Shown: positions 1-7,832 of the stretch, piece after piece
Layout of the letters: each line of letters begins with the position of its first letter
How positions within the stretch are numbered: the first letter of the stretch is position 1
DNA from: JBMNFI01 sp050949225
GTDB lineage: Bacteria; Bacillota; Dehalobacteriia; UBA4068
Length of the DNA: 64,000 bases
Assembly: GCA_050949225.1 (NCBI GenBank)
Contig: JBMNFI010000002.1
Coordinates: 124,001 to 188,000 of the forward strand
Reading direction: 5' to 3'
Made by a program: the position numbers and the translations under genes
The notes under the pieces: generated by a model
Seen by the model: the letters and a program-made list of their open reading frames with translations, nothing else
Database searches by the model: none
Told to the model about the DNA's origin: nothing

Positions 1-181
1 TTAATTTTCCATCTTTAGCGCCATCTAAATCTACGATATGCAGATTACGGGCTCCTTGGGCCTGGAATTGGCGAGCAATTTCCTGTGGCTGTGAGGAATA
101 GACTACCATTTGCTCATAATTTCCTTGAGTCAGTCGAACAACTTGACCATTTCTTAAATCAATGGCGGGGAATATTTCCAT
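1..181 (-). CDS. hisA: HisA, phosphoribosylformimino-AICAR-phosphate isomerase, N-terminal part
   Basis: Only the first 60 codons lie in the window; the gene runs off the left edge. The start MEIFPAIDLRNGQVVRL is the conserved first strand of the HisA (beta/alpha)8 barrel, with the catalytic Asp of PAIDL at residue 8 and a later HIVDLDGA strand. The enzyme opens the ribose of ProFAR in step 4 of histidine synthesis. A ribosome binding site (AAGGAGG) sits just upstream of the ATG. It is the last visible gene of the his operon and directly follows a decayed hisH rather than an intact one. Confidence 0.9.
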   Translation of the reverse strand, partial: MEIFPAIDLRNGQVVRLTQGNYEQMVVYSSQPQEIARQFQAQGARNLHIVDLDGAKDGKL

Positions 182-291
182 TTGCCTGCTTTCCTCCTTA
201 AGTTTCTGCAAGTTTTTGCAAAAGCATTTAAAAGATTGAGATCTGCAGAGCCGCTTTTTTTGATGAAATTGCCTGCTGTAGACTCGATCAT
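154..291 (-). pseudogene. hisH: hisH remnant (C-terminal end of the glutamine amidotransferase subunit)
   Basis: Many his operons have hisH between hisB and hisA. Here only 127 bases separate them. They contain a 45-codon open frame reading MIESTAGNFIKKSG then SADLNLLNAF. This resembles the C-terminal end of HisH, where FHPEKSG is followed a few residues later by a LL-x-NF helix. The catalytic Cys region and nearly all of the ~200-residue protein are absent, and the catalytic His-Pro-Glu appears degraded (FIKKSG). The frame ends inside hisA. I infer an internal deletion of hisH. The match rests on a short motif, so chance similarity is possible. Confidence 0.5.
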
Positions 292-308
292 TTTTTAAGT
301 TCCTGTTT

Positions 309-896
309 TTAAAGGATTCCCTTTGTGGAGGGGGTTTTCCCCTTATTTTGGTGATCAATAGCTACTGCCTGTGCCAGCGCACGACCAAGGCTTTTGAAAA
401 CGGCTTCAATAATATGATGAGTGTTTTCTCCTGCCGTTTGTTTGACGTGCAAGGTCAGGTTGGCTGAGCGTGAAAAGGCCAAAAGAAATTCCTTGACCAG
501 TTCCGTATCAAAAGTACCTATCCGTTTTTGTGAAAGCAGAACATCGAAATTACAATAGCTACGTCCGCTGAGATCAAGGGCTGTCAGGATCAAAGCTTCA
601 TCCATAGGTAAAATGAAGCTGCCATAGCGAAAGATCCCTTTTTTATCACCTACGGCCTTAGCAAGTGCTTGTCCAAGGACAATGCCGATGTCCTCTGCAC
701 TATGATGAAAATCAACTTTTGTATCTCCTTGACAAGATAATTTGAGATCAAAATTACTGTGGGCAGTGAAAAGTTCCAGCATGTGGTCAAAAAAACCATT
801 GCCACTGGCGATTTCATAACGGCCGCTGCCATCCAAATTAAGTTCGAGATCAATATGAGTTTCCGTAGTTTTTCTGGTTATTTGCGCAGTTCGCAT
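309..896 (-). CDS. hisB: HisB, imidazoleglycerol-phosphate dehydratase
   Basis: A 195-residue monofunctional IGPD of normal length. It dehydrates imidazole-glycerol phosphate to imidazole-acetol phosphate (histidine pathway, cytoplasm). Manganese-binding family motifs are intact: FFDHML (residues 35-40), DFHHSAED (62-69) and HHIIEA (160-165). The start ATG has a strong TAAAGGAGG site and follows the hisC stop by 22 bases, consistent with one polycistronic his message. No phosphatase domain is fused, as is usual outside Enterobacteria. Confidence 0.97.
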   Translation of the reverse strand: MRTAQITRKTTETHIDLELNLDGSGRYEIASGNGFFDHMLELFTAHSNFDLKLSCQGDTKVDFHHSAEDIGIVLGQALAKAVGDKKGIFRYGSFILPMDEALILTALDLSGRSYCNFDVLLSQKRIGTFDTELVKEFLLAFSRSANLTLHVKQTAGENTHHIIEAVFKSLGRALAQAVAIDHQNKGKTPSTKGIL

Positions 897-918
897 AGTA
901 ACCTCCTTTAATCTTTGC

Positions 919-1977
919 TTAATATTCGCTGAGAATTTCTCGGATTCCTGCTAATAGTTTAGTCATTTGCGCAGGTGTACCAATGGTAATTCTTAGATAA
1001 TCTTCTATGCGGTCTTGTTGGAAATGCCGCACGAGAAAGCCTTTTTGTTTCAGTTGTTGGTACAGTTTTTTACCGTTTATGTGGGGGTGTTTAATGAACA
1101 AAAAATTAGCTTGTGAATCCGTCATGTCAAAACCGATTTCTTTTAAAGATTTTTTGGCTTGTTCACGGCTTTCAATAACCTTTTGATTGCATGTCGTAAA
1201 ATATTCTTGATCTTGTAGTGCTGCAATGCTGGCCGCTTGTGTCATACTGCTGACATTATAAGGATTAAAGGAATATTTAATTTTGTTTAAATCCTCAATT
1301 ATAGATTCGGAAGTCAGAGCATAGCCGCAGCGAGCACCGGCGAGAGAGCGTGATTTTGATAAAGTAGAACTGATTAAAAGGTTATCATATTTTGCCAATA
1401 AGCTTACGCAGCTTTGTCCGCTGAATTCACTGTAAGCTTCATCAATAAAAACCAGATGGTCGGGATTATGTTTTAGGATGGTTTCGATTTTTTCAAGTGT
1501 CAGCGACAGTCCCGTTGGAGCATTGGGATTAGGCAAAAAGATGGTAGCATTATTATTCAGATAATTATCTACATCGATGGAAAAATCCTCTTTTAGCGGA
1601 ATTTCCAGGCTGGGGACGCCAAAAAGCTGTGAGTAAACCTTAAAAAAACCATAGCTGATATCAGGATACTGGGCAGGAGTATCTTGGTCACAAAAAGCCA
1701 TGAAACAAAAGGCCATCACCTCATCGGAGCCGTTAGCCGTAAAAACCTGCTGTTTTTTAAGACCATAATGTTTGGCTAAGGCCATTGTTAGCTCAGAGGC
1801 TTGTGAATCCGGATATAGCTGCAGTGACTCGATCTCCCCCAGAACGGCCGGCATAACTTGTGGTGAAGGGGGATAAGGGTTTTCGTTGGTATTAAGCTTA
1901 ATTTCTTTGTCTGTAGGCTGTGGTCCCGGATTGTATGGCTCGAGAGCAGAAAGACGTTTGCTAAAAAACTTACTCAT
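919..1977 (-). CDS. hisC: HisC, histidinol-phosphate aminotransferase
   Basis: A 352-residue fold-type I PLP aminotransferase that transfers the amino group from glutamate to imidazole-acetol phosphate. The N-terminal substrate loop LNTNENPYPPSP, the NPNAPTG PLP-binding motif and the lysine of STLSKS (K208) followed by LAGARCGYA are all present. Its start overlaps the end of hisD by 4 bases (ATGA), which suggests translational coupling. Position inside the his operon makes HisC rather than a broad-specificity aromatic aminotransferase the best call. Confidence 0.96.
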   Translation of the reverse strand: MSKFFSKRLSALEPYNPGPQPTDKEIKLNTNENPYPPSPQVMPAVLGEIESLQLYPDSQASELTMALAKHYGLKKQQVFTANGSDEVMAFCFMAFCDQDTPAQYPDISYGFFKVYSQLFGVPSLEIPLKEDFSIDVDNYLNNNATIFLPNPNAPTGLSLTLEKIETILKHNPDHLVFIDEAYSEFSGQSCVSLLAKYDNLLISSTLSKSRSLAGARCGYALTSESIIEDLNKIKYSFNPYNVSSMTQAASIAALQDQEYFTTCNQKVIESREQAKKSLKEIGFDMTDSQANFLFIKHPHINGKKLYQQLKQKGFLVRHFQQDRIEDYLRITIGTPAQMTKLLAGIREILSEY

Positions 1978-3272
1978 TTTTCATCCTCCTCAAAACGAAT
2001 AGATATTGATCTGGCATGTGCAGGAAGACCCTCTTGATGGGCAAAATCGATAAGGCGATCTTTTACCTTTGATAGGGCTGCCTTGCTGTAATAAATAAAA
2101 GAAGATTTTTTTACAAAATCATCCACCGAAAGCGGCGAAGAAAAACGCGCTGTCCCATTGGTAGGGAGGGTGTGGTTTGGCCCCGCAAAATAGTCACCTA
2201 AGGCCTCCGGAGTGTTTTTACCGAGGAAAATAGATCCGGCATGGTAAATCTGCTCTAATACGCTGAAGGGATCATCTAAGCAAATCTCCAAGTGCTCCGG
2301 AGCAATAAGATTGCTTATTTTAATAGCCTCGTCGAGATTATTTGTAATAACAATACTGCTGTTATTAGTAATTGCCTGGTCGGCTATTTTTTGGCGAGTT
2401 GATTGCTGCAGTTGTTTTTCTAACTCTTGTGAGACTGTTTGTGCCAGTTCTTGGCTGGTGGTTATCAGGATTGCCGCAGCCAGGGTATCATGTTCGGCTT
2501 GTGAAAGCATGTCGGCCGCTACATAGGCCGGGTTGCAGCTTGCATCAGCCAGAATTAATATTTCGCTGGGGCCGGCAATCATGTCAATGGCTACTGAACC
2601 GAAAACTTTTCTTTTAGCGGTGGTTACGTAAATATTGCCCGGACCGACAATCTTATCAACCTTTGGTATACTCTCTGTTCCGTATGCTAAAGCGGCGATG
2701 GCATGGGCTCCTCCCATTTTGAAAATCCTACCTATGCCGGCGATTTTGGCCGCCGTAAGGATAGAGGAGGGAATTTCCCCGTTGGGAGAAGGAGGTGTGA
2801 CCATTATTATTTCTTTAACACCGGCTATTCTCGCCGGCAGGGCATTCATTAATACCGAAGAGGGGTAGCTGGCCGTCCCTCCGGGAACATAAATACCGAC
2901 CCTCTCTAAAGGAGTGTATTTTTGCCCTAAAGTGATACCTTTTTGATCATCGAGAAGAAAATCGCTGTGCAGCTGTTTTTTGTGGAATTTTTTGATATTA
3001 GCTGCCGCAATCTCCAATGTTTCTCTAAAATAGGGGTCACAATTTATATAGGCCGCTTCTATTTCTTGAAAAGGAACCTCTAAAGCTGTTAAGTCAACTT
3101 GGTCAAATTTTTTTATATAGGCAAAAAGAGCCTGATCACCATCTTTTTTAACTGCGGCGATGATTTCTTCTACGATGGTTTCCACTTGGGTATAATCGGG
3201 AGTTTTGCGAGAGCAAATATCTGTTATTTTAAACTGTAAGGGGTTTTGACGAAGATCCCATATTTTAATCAT
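1974..3272 (-). CDS. hisD: HisD, histidinol dehydrogenase
   Basis: A 432-residue zinc-dependent NAD+ enzyme that oxidises L-histidinol twice to histidine. Recognisable blocks are the VGIYVPGG nucleotide region, the QAEHD segment holding zinc ligands, the APEHLE motif and GPNHTLPT near the C-terminus. I chose the start MIKIWDLRQ, which overlaps the end of hisG by 3 bases. An upstream in-frame codon would add 26 residues unlike the family. Genes on both sides overlap it, so it is an internal operon gene. Confidence 0.95.
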   Translation of the reverse strand: MIKIWDLRQNPLQFKITDICSRKTPDYTQVETIVEEIIAAVKKDGDQALFAYIKKFDQVDLTALEVPFQEIEAAYINCDPYFRETLEIAAANIKKFHKKQLHSDFLLDDQKGITLGQKYTPLERVGIYVPGGTASYPSSVLMNALPARIAGVKEIIMVTPPSPNGEIPSSILTAAKIAGIGRIFKMGGAHAIAALAYGTESIPKVDKIVGPGNIYVTTAKRKVFGSVAIDMIAGPSEILILADASCNPAYVAADMLSQAEHDTLAAAILITTSQELAQTVSQELEKQLQQSTRQKIADQAITNNSSIVITNNLDEAIKISNLIAPEHLEICLDDPFSVLEQIYHAGSIFLGKNTPEALGDYFAGPNHTLPTNGTARFSSPLSVDDFVKKSSFIYYSKAALSKVKDRLIDFAHQEGLPAHARSISIRFEEDEK

Positions 3273-3891
3273 CAACAATAACCTCCGTAAGTTTATCCAT
3301 AATATCTTTAATTTGCTCATTTTTAAATTTGAAGCTGGATTTATTAGCAATTAGACGAGCGCTGATATCTGTAATTTTGCGATATTCTTTAAGATTATTT
3401 TCTCTGGCGGTATTGCCTGATTCCACTAAATCAACGATAACATCAGAAAGACCTAAGATCGGCGCCAGCTCGATCGAACCATGAAGTTTAATGATCTCAA
3501 TTTCTCTATTTAATGAAGCATAGTAGTTTCTGGTAACATTAACAAAAGAAGTGGCGACTCGCAAAGTGCGATCCGTATCTTCAAAATAATCATTGGGAGC
3601 CAGCACCTCCATGCGACATTTACCAATTTTTAAATCAAGAAGCTCGTAGATATCGGCTTCTTTTTCCAGAAGGATATCTTTGCCGACCACGCCAATATCC
3701 GCGGCCCCATGTTCTACATAGATAGCAACATCTGAAGGTTTGACCAAAAAGTAACGCACGTTGTTTTCAGGGTTTTCCACAATCAGCTTGCGATTATCTT
3801 CATAAATGGCTTCACAATCATAGCCTATGCGGGCAAAAAGCTGGTATACTTTATCGCCCAAGCGTCCTTTGGGTAAAGCAATGTTAAGCAT
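3265..3891 (-). CDS. hisG: HisG, ATP phosphoribosyltransferase catalytic subunit (short form)
   Basis: At 208 residues this is the short HisG lacking the C-terminal allosteric domain, so it needs HisZ for activity and feedback control by histidine. It starts MLNIALPKGRLGD, contains the conserved GAADIGVVGKD segment, and has the phosphate-binding stretch DLVESGNTARENNL. It catalyses the first step, ATP + PRPP to phosphoribosyl-ATP. Its start overlaps the hisZ stop by 8 bases and its end overlaps hisD, which fits a HisZ-HisG hetero-octamer made from one message. Confidence 0.97.
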   Translation of the reverse strand: MLNIALPKGRLGDKVYQLFARIGYDCEAIYEDNRKLIVENPENNVRYFLVKPSDVAIYVEHGAADIGVVGKDILLEKEADIYELLDLKIGKCRMEVLAPNDYFEDTDRTLRVATSFVNVTRNYYASLNREIEIIKLHGSIELAPILGLSDVIVDLVESGNTARENNLKEYRKITDISARLIANKSSFKFKNEQIKDIMDKLTEVIVDD

Positions 3892-5011
3892 GATCTGTCA
3901 CCTCCGTCATTTTGCCATCCCGATACCTGTATAATTTTTTATAGCGCAGTTCGGCAGGGATAAATTTTTCCGTTCTTACGGATTGTCCCCCTTCGATCAT
4001 CTTAAGAATAGCACAGGACATTTTTCCAAAATCGGTGTCCTGATCATACAGTACCAAGGAATCAATATCATAGTCGGGGGTTTCTTTACAGTATTGTTCT
4101 AACATATTAAGATAGATGGCAAAGCCAATGGCACCAATATCTTTACCAAATTTTTTCATGAGATTATCATATCTTCCCCCCGTTAGCACGGCATGGGGAA
4201 TTTTTTCCACATAACCTTGGAAAATTATACCACTATAATAGTCAATGTCGTTGATGATGGAAAAATCCAACTGCAAATTCTGAGAAAACTTACTAAAAGA
4301 AATGGCCTTATATAGTTCCTCTAATTCTGTAAGAGCCTCCTGCATTTGATCGTTGATCACGATTTCTTGTGCGGCTTGTAAAGTTTTTTCAAAATCGCCA
4401 TACAGAGAACAAATAGCTATTAGTTTTTCTTGATAAAATTGTGAAACCCCTAGTTTTTGAGTGATTTCTCGTAGCTCGTGAGCATTTTTACTGCTGATGC
4501 AATTCATCAGAGCGGTTTTGCTTTGTGCTTCGACCTGCAAACTGTTGATCAAAGAGCTGACAAATCCCATATGCGAAATATCAAGAATAAAGTGATCATT
4601 AATTTTACAAAGGCTTTTGATAGCCAGTCGGATAACCTCAATAATGGTATATAAGTCAACATCACCGAGGTATTCCAAGCCCATTTGATTGATTTCTTTA
4701 TATTCGTTGTTGCGTCTGGATAAACGATAGACATTTTCCAAATAATATAACTTTTGACTATTTAGCTTATCAGCATTGGTATTTTTGACAATAGATAAAG
4801 TTACATCAGGCTTTAAAGCCAGCAAGCGACCATTTACATCTGTAAAAGTGATAATATTTTCGCTGGTTAGAAAACTTTTATTTTCGGCGTAAAGATCATA
4901 TGACTCGAATTTGCTCATCCGGTATTTTTTATAGCCCAGTTGTTCAAAGAGCTTACGCAGGCTTAAAGTAATTTTTTCCTCTTTTTTAAGGGTGTCTAAA
5001 AAAAGCTCCAT
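3884..5011 (-). CDS. hisZ: HisZ, ATP phosphoribosyltransferase regulatory subunit
   Basis: A 375-residue paralogue of histidyl-tRNA synthetase that lacks tRNA charging and instead activates short HisG. The class II core is visible: a DVTLSI motif, then LYYLENVYR, and late GGRYDNLMKKFG with IGFAIYL. It has no C-terminal anticodon-binding domain. The start MELFLDTLKK is preferred because AGAAAGGAG lies 5-10 bases upstream; a longer frame would begin within the promoter. It is the first gene of the his operon, about 40 bases downstream of the -10 box. Confidence 0.95.
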   Translation of the reverse strand: MELFLDTLKKEEKITLSLRKLFEQLGYKKYRMSKFESYDLYAENKSFLTSENIITFTDVNGRLLALKPDVTLSIVKNTNADKLNSQKLYYLENVYRLSRRNNEYKEINQMGLEYLGDVDLYTIIEVIRLAIKSLCKINDHFILDISHMGFVSSLINSLQVEAQSKTALMNCISSKNAHELREITQKLGVSQFYQEKLIAICSLYGDFEKTLQAAQEIVINDQMQEALTELEELYKAISFSKFSQNLQLDFSIINDIDYYSGIIFQGYVEKIPHAVLTGGRYDNLMKKFGKDIGAIGFAIYLNMLEQYCKETPDYDIDSLVLYDQDTDFGKMSCAILKMIEGGQSVRTEKFIPAELRYKKLYRYRDGKMTEVTDHA

Positions 5012-5051
5012 TTTTAGGCTCCTTTCTTTATCTAAAATGAACTTGCAATTT

Positions 5052-5080
5052 AGTATATAATACTTTATCGCATTAGTCAA
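5052..5080 (-). promoter_or_regulatory. sigma-A type promoter of the his operon
   Basis: On the minus strand, TTGACT (5080-5075) and TATACT (5057-5052) are separated by exactly 17 bases. The expected transcript has a leader of about 40 bases before hisZ, too short for a T-box or an attenuator. The -35 box overlaps the last codons of the truncated ATPase gene. Confidence 0.8.
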
Positions 5081-5096
5081 GTAAATCGATAAAGTA
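5061..5096. promoter_or_regulatory. inverted repeat flanking the his -35 box, candidate operator
   Basis: TACTTTATCG (5061-5070) and CGATAAAGTA (5087-5096) form a perfect 10-base inverted repeat with a 16-base centre containing the -35 box. A second small repeat, AGTAT-ATA-ATACT, overlaps the -10 box (5052-5064). Such placement fits repressor control. The regulator is not identified; a TrpR/YerC-type his repressor is one possibility. Confidence 0.5.
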
Positions 5097-5391
5097 TTTT
5101 AGTAGCCCTTACCTGTGGTGTGGTACCATCAACAACGGCTAAGGAAAGCGCAGGTATCATGACCCCGTCTAAGGAGTCGCAATCGGACGAACATTGCCAA
5201 AATTCCACGTCATATCCACGATCTAATATTGCTTGACCAATTTTACGGATCAAGGTTGATTTTCCTACACCCGGTCCGCCTTTTAAGATAAAGATTCGCT
5301 CTAATCCTTGCAAAACCTCTTGATAGAATGAGTGAAATCCTTGAGGAGTGTTACTCCCCGGAAAAATATAACGAGCCTTGCCTTGACGCAT
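5077..5391 (-). pseudogene. 3'-truncated P-loop ATPase (PRK06851-like)
   Basis: The frame opens with a proper ribosome binding site (AAAGGAAG) and reads MRQGKARYIFPGSNTPQGF, then the Walker A motif GGPGVGKST and a CSSDCDSLDG segment, ending near PALSLAVVDGTTPQ. This resembles the first quarter of a ~360-residue clostridial ATPase family with two P-loop halves. Homology stops after about 97 residues, then a few unrelated codons lead to a stop inside the his promoter. I call it a pseudogene made by a 3' deletion that ends at the his promoter region. The family name is from memory. Confidence 0.65.
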
Positions 5392-5575
5392 GCTTAACAC
5401 TTCCTTTAGATATAGTCCTTTCTTAATCTTATTCTTTGCCCGGTACTTAGTGCCTGACCGAGAAAAACTTTCTGAGTCAGGCAATATTTAGCGATTTTCA
5501 GCATAGCTATAGAAATAGACAATAAAGATCCTTTTAATTAATATTTTAGTTATGCTTTAGTAAGGAGGGATTGCG

Positions 5576-6802
5576 ATGGTAGAAACCTTTTTTTACCTTA
5601 GCCGCACCTTGTTTTTGCCCAAAGGTTCACCGCCTATTTTAAATATTGAAGATTTAAGAATTGAGGTCAGAAATCATAAAATAGTGGCTGAACAGGAGCA
5701 GCTTTTTTGTGCCGGTGAGGTTGATATTCTTTTGGATTACACTTCGCATGATAAAAAACATCTTTCCGAAGGGAAGCCTTGGCAGGTTTTGATATCAGTG
5801 CCGTTTGAGGTGGATTCCGCAGGTCACAGTAGCTGCCCGCCGCTTTGCGATTTAGAAATTGTTGACGTCGAATGGTTTGTAGTTGCGGCAAATGCCCTGG
5901 AATTAAATTTACAACTGAGGTTGGTGCCACCGCCGGAAGAGCAACCTTGCCCCGGACAACTTGAATGGGAAATGAGACAGAAAAAAGTAATGAAAGAGGA
6001 GTTGGAAGAAAACATGAAGGAGACTGTAAACGGGATGCATGGTGATAATCTAAAGGAAAAGGAGACAGGGCAGATGCCAAAGAGCTCAAAATCAGTGGAT
6101 AAGGCCTGGCAGATTGATAGTGATAAAGAGGAGACAATGGAAATAGTTCAAAAAGCAACGGTCGAGGAAGTAGCAGCTGAAAAAGCAGTAGTTGAAGAGA
6201 CAATAATCGAAAAAACAGTTGACAAAAAAGCAGCAGCTGAAGAGGTAATAGCTGAGGAACAAGTAGCAGAAAAAGTGGCAGCTGAAGAGATGGCAACCAA
6301 GGAGATAGTAGCAGAAGAGGTAGTAGCAGAAGAGGTTGGGGCTAAGGAGATAGAAATTAAAGAAGTAATGGCTGAAGAAGTAATGGCTGAAGAAATAGTA
6401 GCCGAAGAAATGGCGGCGGTAAAGACGGTAGCTATTGTCAGTGAGATGCCGGATGATGTCTCTTTAGCTGAGCAGGTACTTTCCGAACAAGCGGTAGAAA
6501 ATGAACAGAAAGGGATAATGACAGCAACCTCATCAGAAGAAAAGACTTTGTCTGTTGACAGTAAAAAAATCGAGGAAGTTATCTCTGAGGCTGCATCTAA
6601 GGCAGAGGCAGACAGCTGTTTATCTGAGGTTCAGCAACAGGATAAGGGCAACTTTTGTTTACGTTTTTATCGTGTGCAGCCCGGAGAGGAAGGGATCACC
6701 ATTGCTTTACGTTTTGGGGTTTCTCCGGAGGATTTGGCTGCTAAAAACAAGATAAATTTGCAGGACATCCAGTCCGGTATGATGTTAAGTATTCCTTCTT
6801 GA
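5576..6802 (+). CDS. LysM protein with SipL/SpoVID-like N-terminal domain and Glu/Val/Ala repeats
   Basis: A 408-residue protein in three parts. Residues ~10-125 are a beta-rich domain resembling DUF3794/SipL (GEVDILLDY, ISVPFEVD, then a VEW strand). Residues ~135-285 are a highly charged repetitive linker with many V-x-AEE units (VAEEVVAEEV). The last ~50 residues are a LysM motif (YRVQPGEEG, ALRFGVSPEDLAAKN, GMMLSIP). SipL and SpoVID place the spore coat on the forespore surface, so a morphogenetic role is likely by analogy. No signal peptide is seen, as expected for a mother-cell protein. A GGAGG site precedes the ATG, and the gene is monocistronic with its own terminator. Confidence 0.6.
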   Translation: MVETFFYLSRTLFLPKGSPPILNIEDLRIEVRNHKIVAEQEQLFCAGEVDILLDYTSHDKKHLSEGKPWQVLISVPFEVDSAGHSSCPPLCDLEIVDVEWFVVAANALELNLQLRLVPPPEEQPCPGQLEWEMRQKKVMKEELEENMKETVNGMHGDNLKEKETGQMPKSSKSVDKAWQIDSDKEETMEIVQKATVEEVAAEKAVVEETIIEKTVDKKAAAEEVIAEEQVAEKVAAEEMATKEIVAEEVVAEEVGAKEIEIKEVMAEEVMAEEIVAEEMAAVKTVAIVSEMPDDVSLAEQVLSEQAVENEQKGIMTATSSEEKTLSVDSKKIEEVISEAASKAEADSCLSEVQQQDKGNFCLRFYRVQPGEEGITIALRFGVSPEDLAAKNKINLQDIQSGMMLSIPS

Positions 6803-6836
6803 TGTGCACAAATAAGGACTGTAATTCAATAGAAAT

Positions 6837-6858
6837 GAGGACTTCGGTCCTCTTTTTT
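6837..6858 (+). terminator. rho-independent terminator
   Basis: GAGGAC-TTCG-GTCCTC, a 6-bp stem with a stable UUCG tetraloop, is followed by six T. It ends the LysM protein gene. Confidence 0.9.
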
Positions 6859-6919
6859 ATGTATTTTTTCTCATCCGGATGGGTAAATTAAGCAAAAGCC
6901 TAACGAGGAGTTGATATTT

Positions 6920-7354
6920 GTGTTACCATTTATTTTTGCGGCTATCGCAGGTGTTTTAATGGCTATCCAAGGTTCAATGAATGGCGCGCTTGGTCGTATA
7001 GTGGGGACTTTAGAGGGGACTTTTCTTGTACATGCTATAGGTTTAGGGGCGGTAGCAGTTCTGCTTTTTTTAATTGGTCTTGGTAAAGGTGATCTCGGGA
7101 AACTCCCGGAAATACCCTGGTATCTTTATCTGGGAGGGATTATTAATGTAGCTATTATTTTCTGGGTGATGTTTTCCATTGATAAGATTGGGGCCGGAAA
7201 TGCTACCACGGCTATTATTGCCGGCCAGTTGACGATGGCGATGATTGTTGATGCCTGTGGTTTGTTTGGCTTGCCTCAGCATGGTATGACTTGGTTGCGT
7301 GGGTTGGGTTTGGCGATGATGGTAATTGCCGGCAAATTGATGTTAGTTAAATAG
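6920..7354 (+). CDS. YdcZ/DUF606-type DMT family membrane protein
   Basis: A ~144-residue protein with about five hydrophobic helices, resembling the DMT-superfamily DUF606 (YdcZ) family. Markers are the N-terminal MAIQGSMNGALGR and the later GNATTAIIAGQLTMAMIVD. Such proteins are small multidrug/metabolite transporter-like; the substrate is unknown. I favour the GTG at 6920, nine bases after GAGGAG; the TTG at 6911 directly abuts that site. Family length is usually ~140-150, so it is intact. Confidence 0.75.
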   Translation: MLPFIFAAIAGVLMAIQGSMNGALGRIVGTLEGTFLVHAIGLGAVAVLLFLIGLGKGDLGKLPEIPWYLYLGGIINVAIIFWVMFSIDKIGAGNATTAIIAGQLTMAMIVDACGLFGLPQHGMTWLRGLGLAMMVIAGKLMLVK

Positions 7355-7423
7355 ATTTTTAAAAATAAAACAGCGATAAAGGACTTATTTGTAATCCCTT
7401 TTGCATAAATCTCTAAAATGGTC

Positions 7424-7452
7424 TTGACAAATTTGTCAGCTTTTGGGATAAT
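7424..7452 (+). promoter_or_regulatory. promoter of tRNA-Met
   Basis: TTGACA (7424-7429) and GATAAT (7447-7452) are separated by 17 bases, placing transcription start a few bases before the tRNA. Confidence 0.8.
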
Positions 7453-7468
7453 CGATAGGTAGGTCTTT

Positions 7469-7544
7469 GGCGGTGTAGCTCAGCGGTCAGAGCACTCGGC
7501 TCATACCCGGGGTGTCGCTGGTTCAATTCCAGCCACCGCTACCA
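7469..7544 (+). tRNA. tRNA-Met (CAT), elongator type
   Basis: A complete cloverleaf with encoded CCA. The acceptor GGCGGTG pairs with CACCGCT (first pair G-U), the D arm is GCTC/GAGC, the anticodon stem CTCGG/CCGGG holds loop CTCATAC (anticodon CAT), and the T arm is GCTGG/CCAGC. The 5' end GGCGGTGTAGCTCAG matches elongator tRNA-Met of Firmicutes rather than the initiator. A tRNA-Ile2 with modified CAT is a less likely alternative. Confidence 0.93.
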
Positions 7545-7546
7545 AA

Positions 7547-7587
7547 ACCTTTCGGCTAGCGAATCTAGTTTGCCGAGGGTTTTTTGT
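7547..7587 (+). terminator. terminator of tRNA-Met
   Basis: CCTTTCGGC (7548-7556) pairs with GCCGAGGG (7572-7579), followed by a run of T. It ends the tRNA transcript. Confidence 0.75.
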
Positions 7588-7678
7588 TTTACTTCATCAT
7601 TTGCCCATGAGCGACGATCTTTGTCATGGTGATGAGGTTATTTTTAAGATTGTGATGGAGGATCCGCTAATAACAACG

Positions 7679-7707
7679 TTGACAATATAAGCTTTTTATA
7701 GTAATAT
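7679..7707 (+). promoter_or_regulatory. promoter of the fmdE leader RNA
   Basis: A consensus TTGACA (7679-7684) and TAATAT (7702-7707) lie 17 bases apart. They are 300 bases upstream of the fmdE-like gene and feed a structured leader ending in a terminator. Confidence 0.75.
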
Positions 7708-7713
7708 AAAAGA

Positions 7714-7832
7714 TGTATTTTTGGAGAATACAGATACAACATTCATGAAGAATGTAGTTTCACTAAATTTTACTAAATGAACTGTGTCGCAGATGACGCT
7801 CTTTCACCGAAGTGGAAAAGTGTCGTTTTTTT
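7714..7832 (+). promoter_or_regulatory. structured leader RNA with terminator upstream of the FmdE/ABC operon (unidentified class)
   Basis: The inferred ~120-base leader folds into TGTATT/AATACA, then ACATTC/GAATGT, then a GTTTCA/TGAAC pairing. It ends in a strong terminator, GACGCTCTTTCAC-CGAA-GTGGAAAAGTGTC (7795-7824), followed by seven T. Fixed termination 170 bases before an importer operon is the layout of a riboswitch or attenuator, though an independent small RNA is also possible. I could not match it to the Moco, cobalamin or NiCo consensus. From 7840 to 8006 I see only the AAAGGGGG ribosome binding site of the next gene. Confidence 0.5.

Noticed and set aside
5667..6296. 209-codon Leu-rich frame on the minus strand opposite the LysM protein
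   Set aside because: Shadow of the Glu/Val/Ala repeat read in reverse; no start signals, not a membrane protein family.
7714..7832. Molybdenum cofactor (Moco) riboswitch upstream of the FmdE-like gene
   Set aside because: FmdE context suggested it, but the conserved Moco core could not be recognised; left unassigned.
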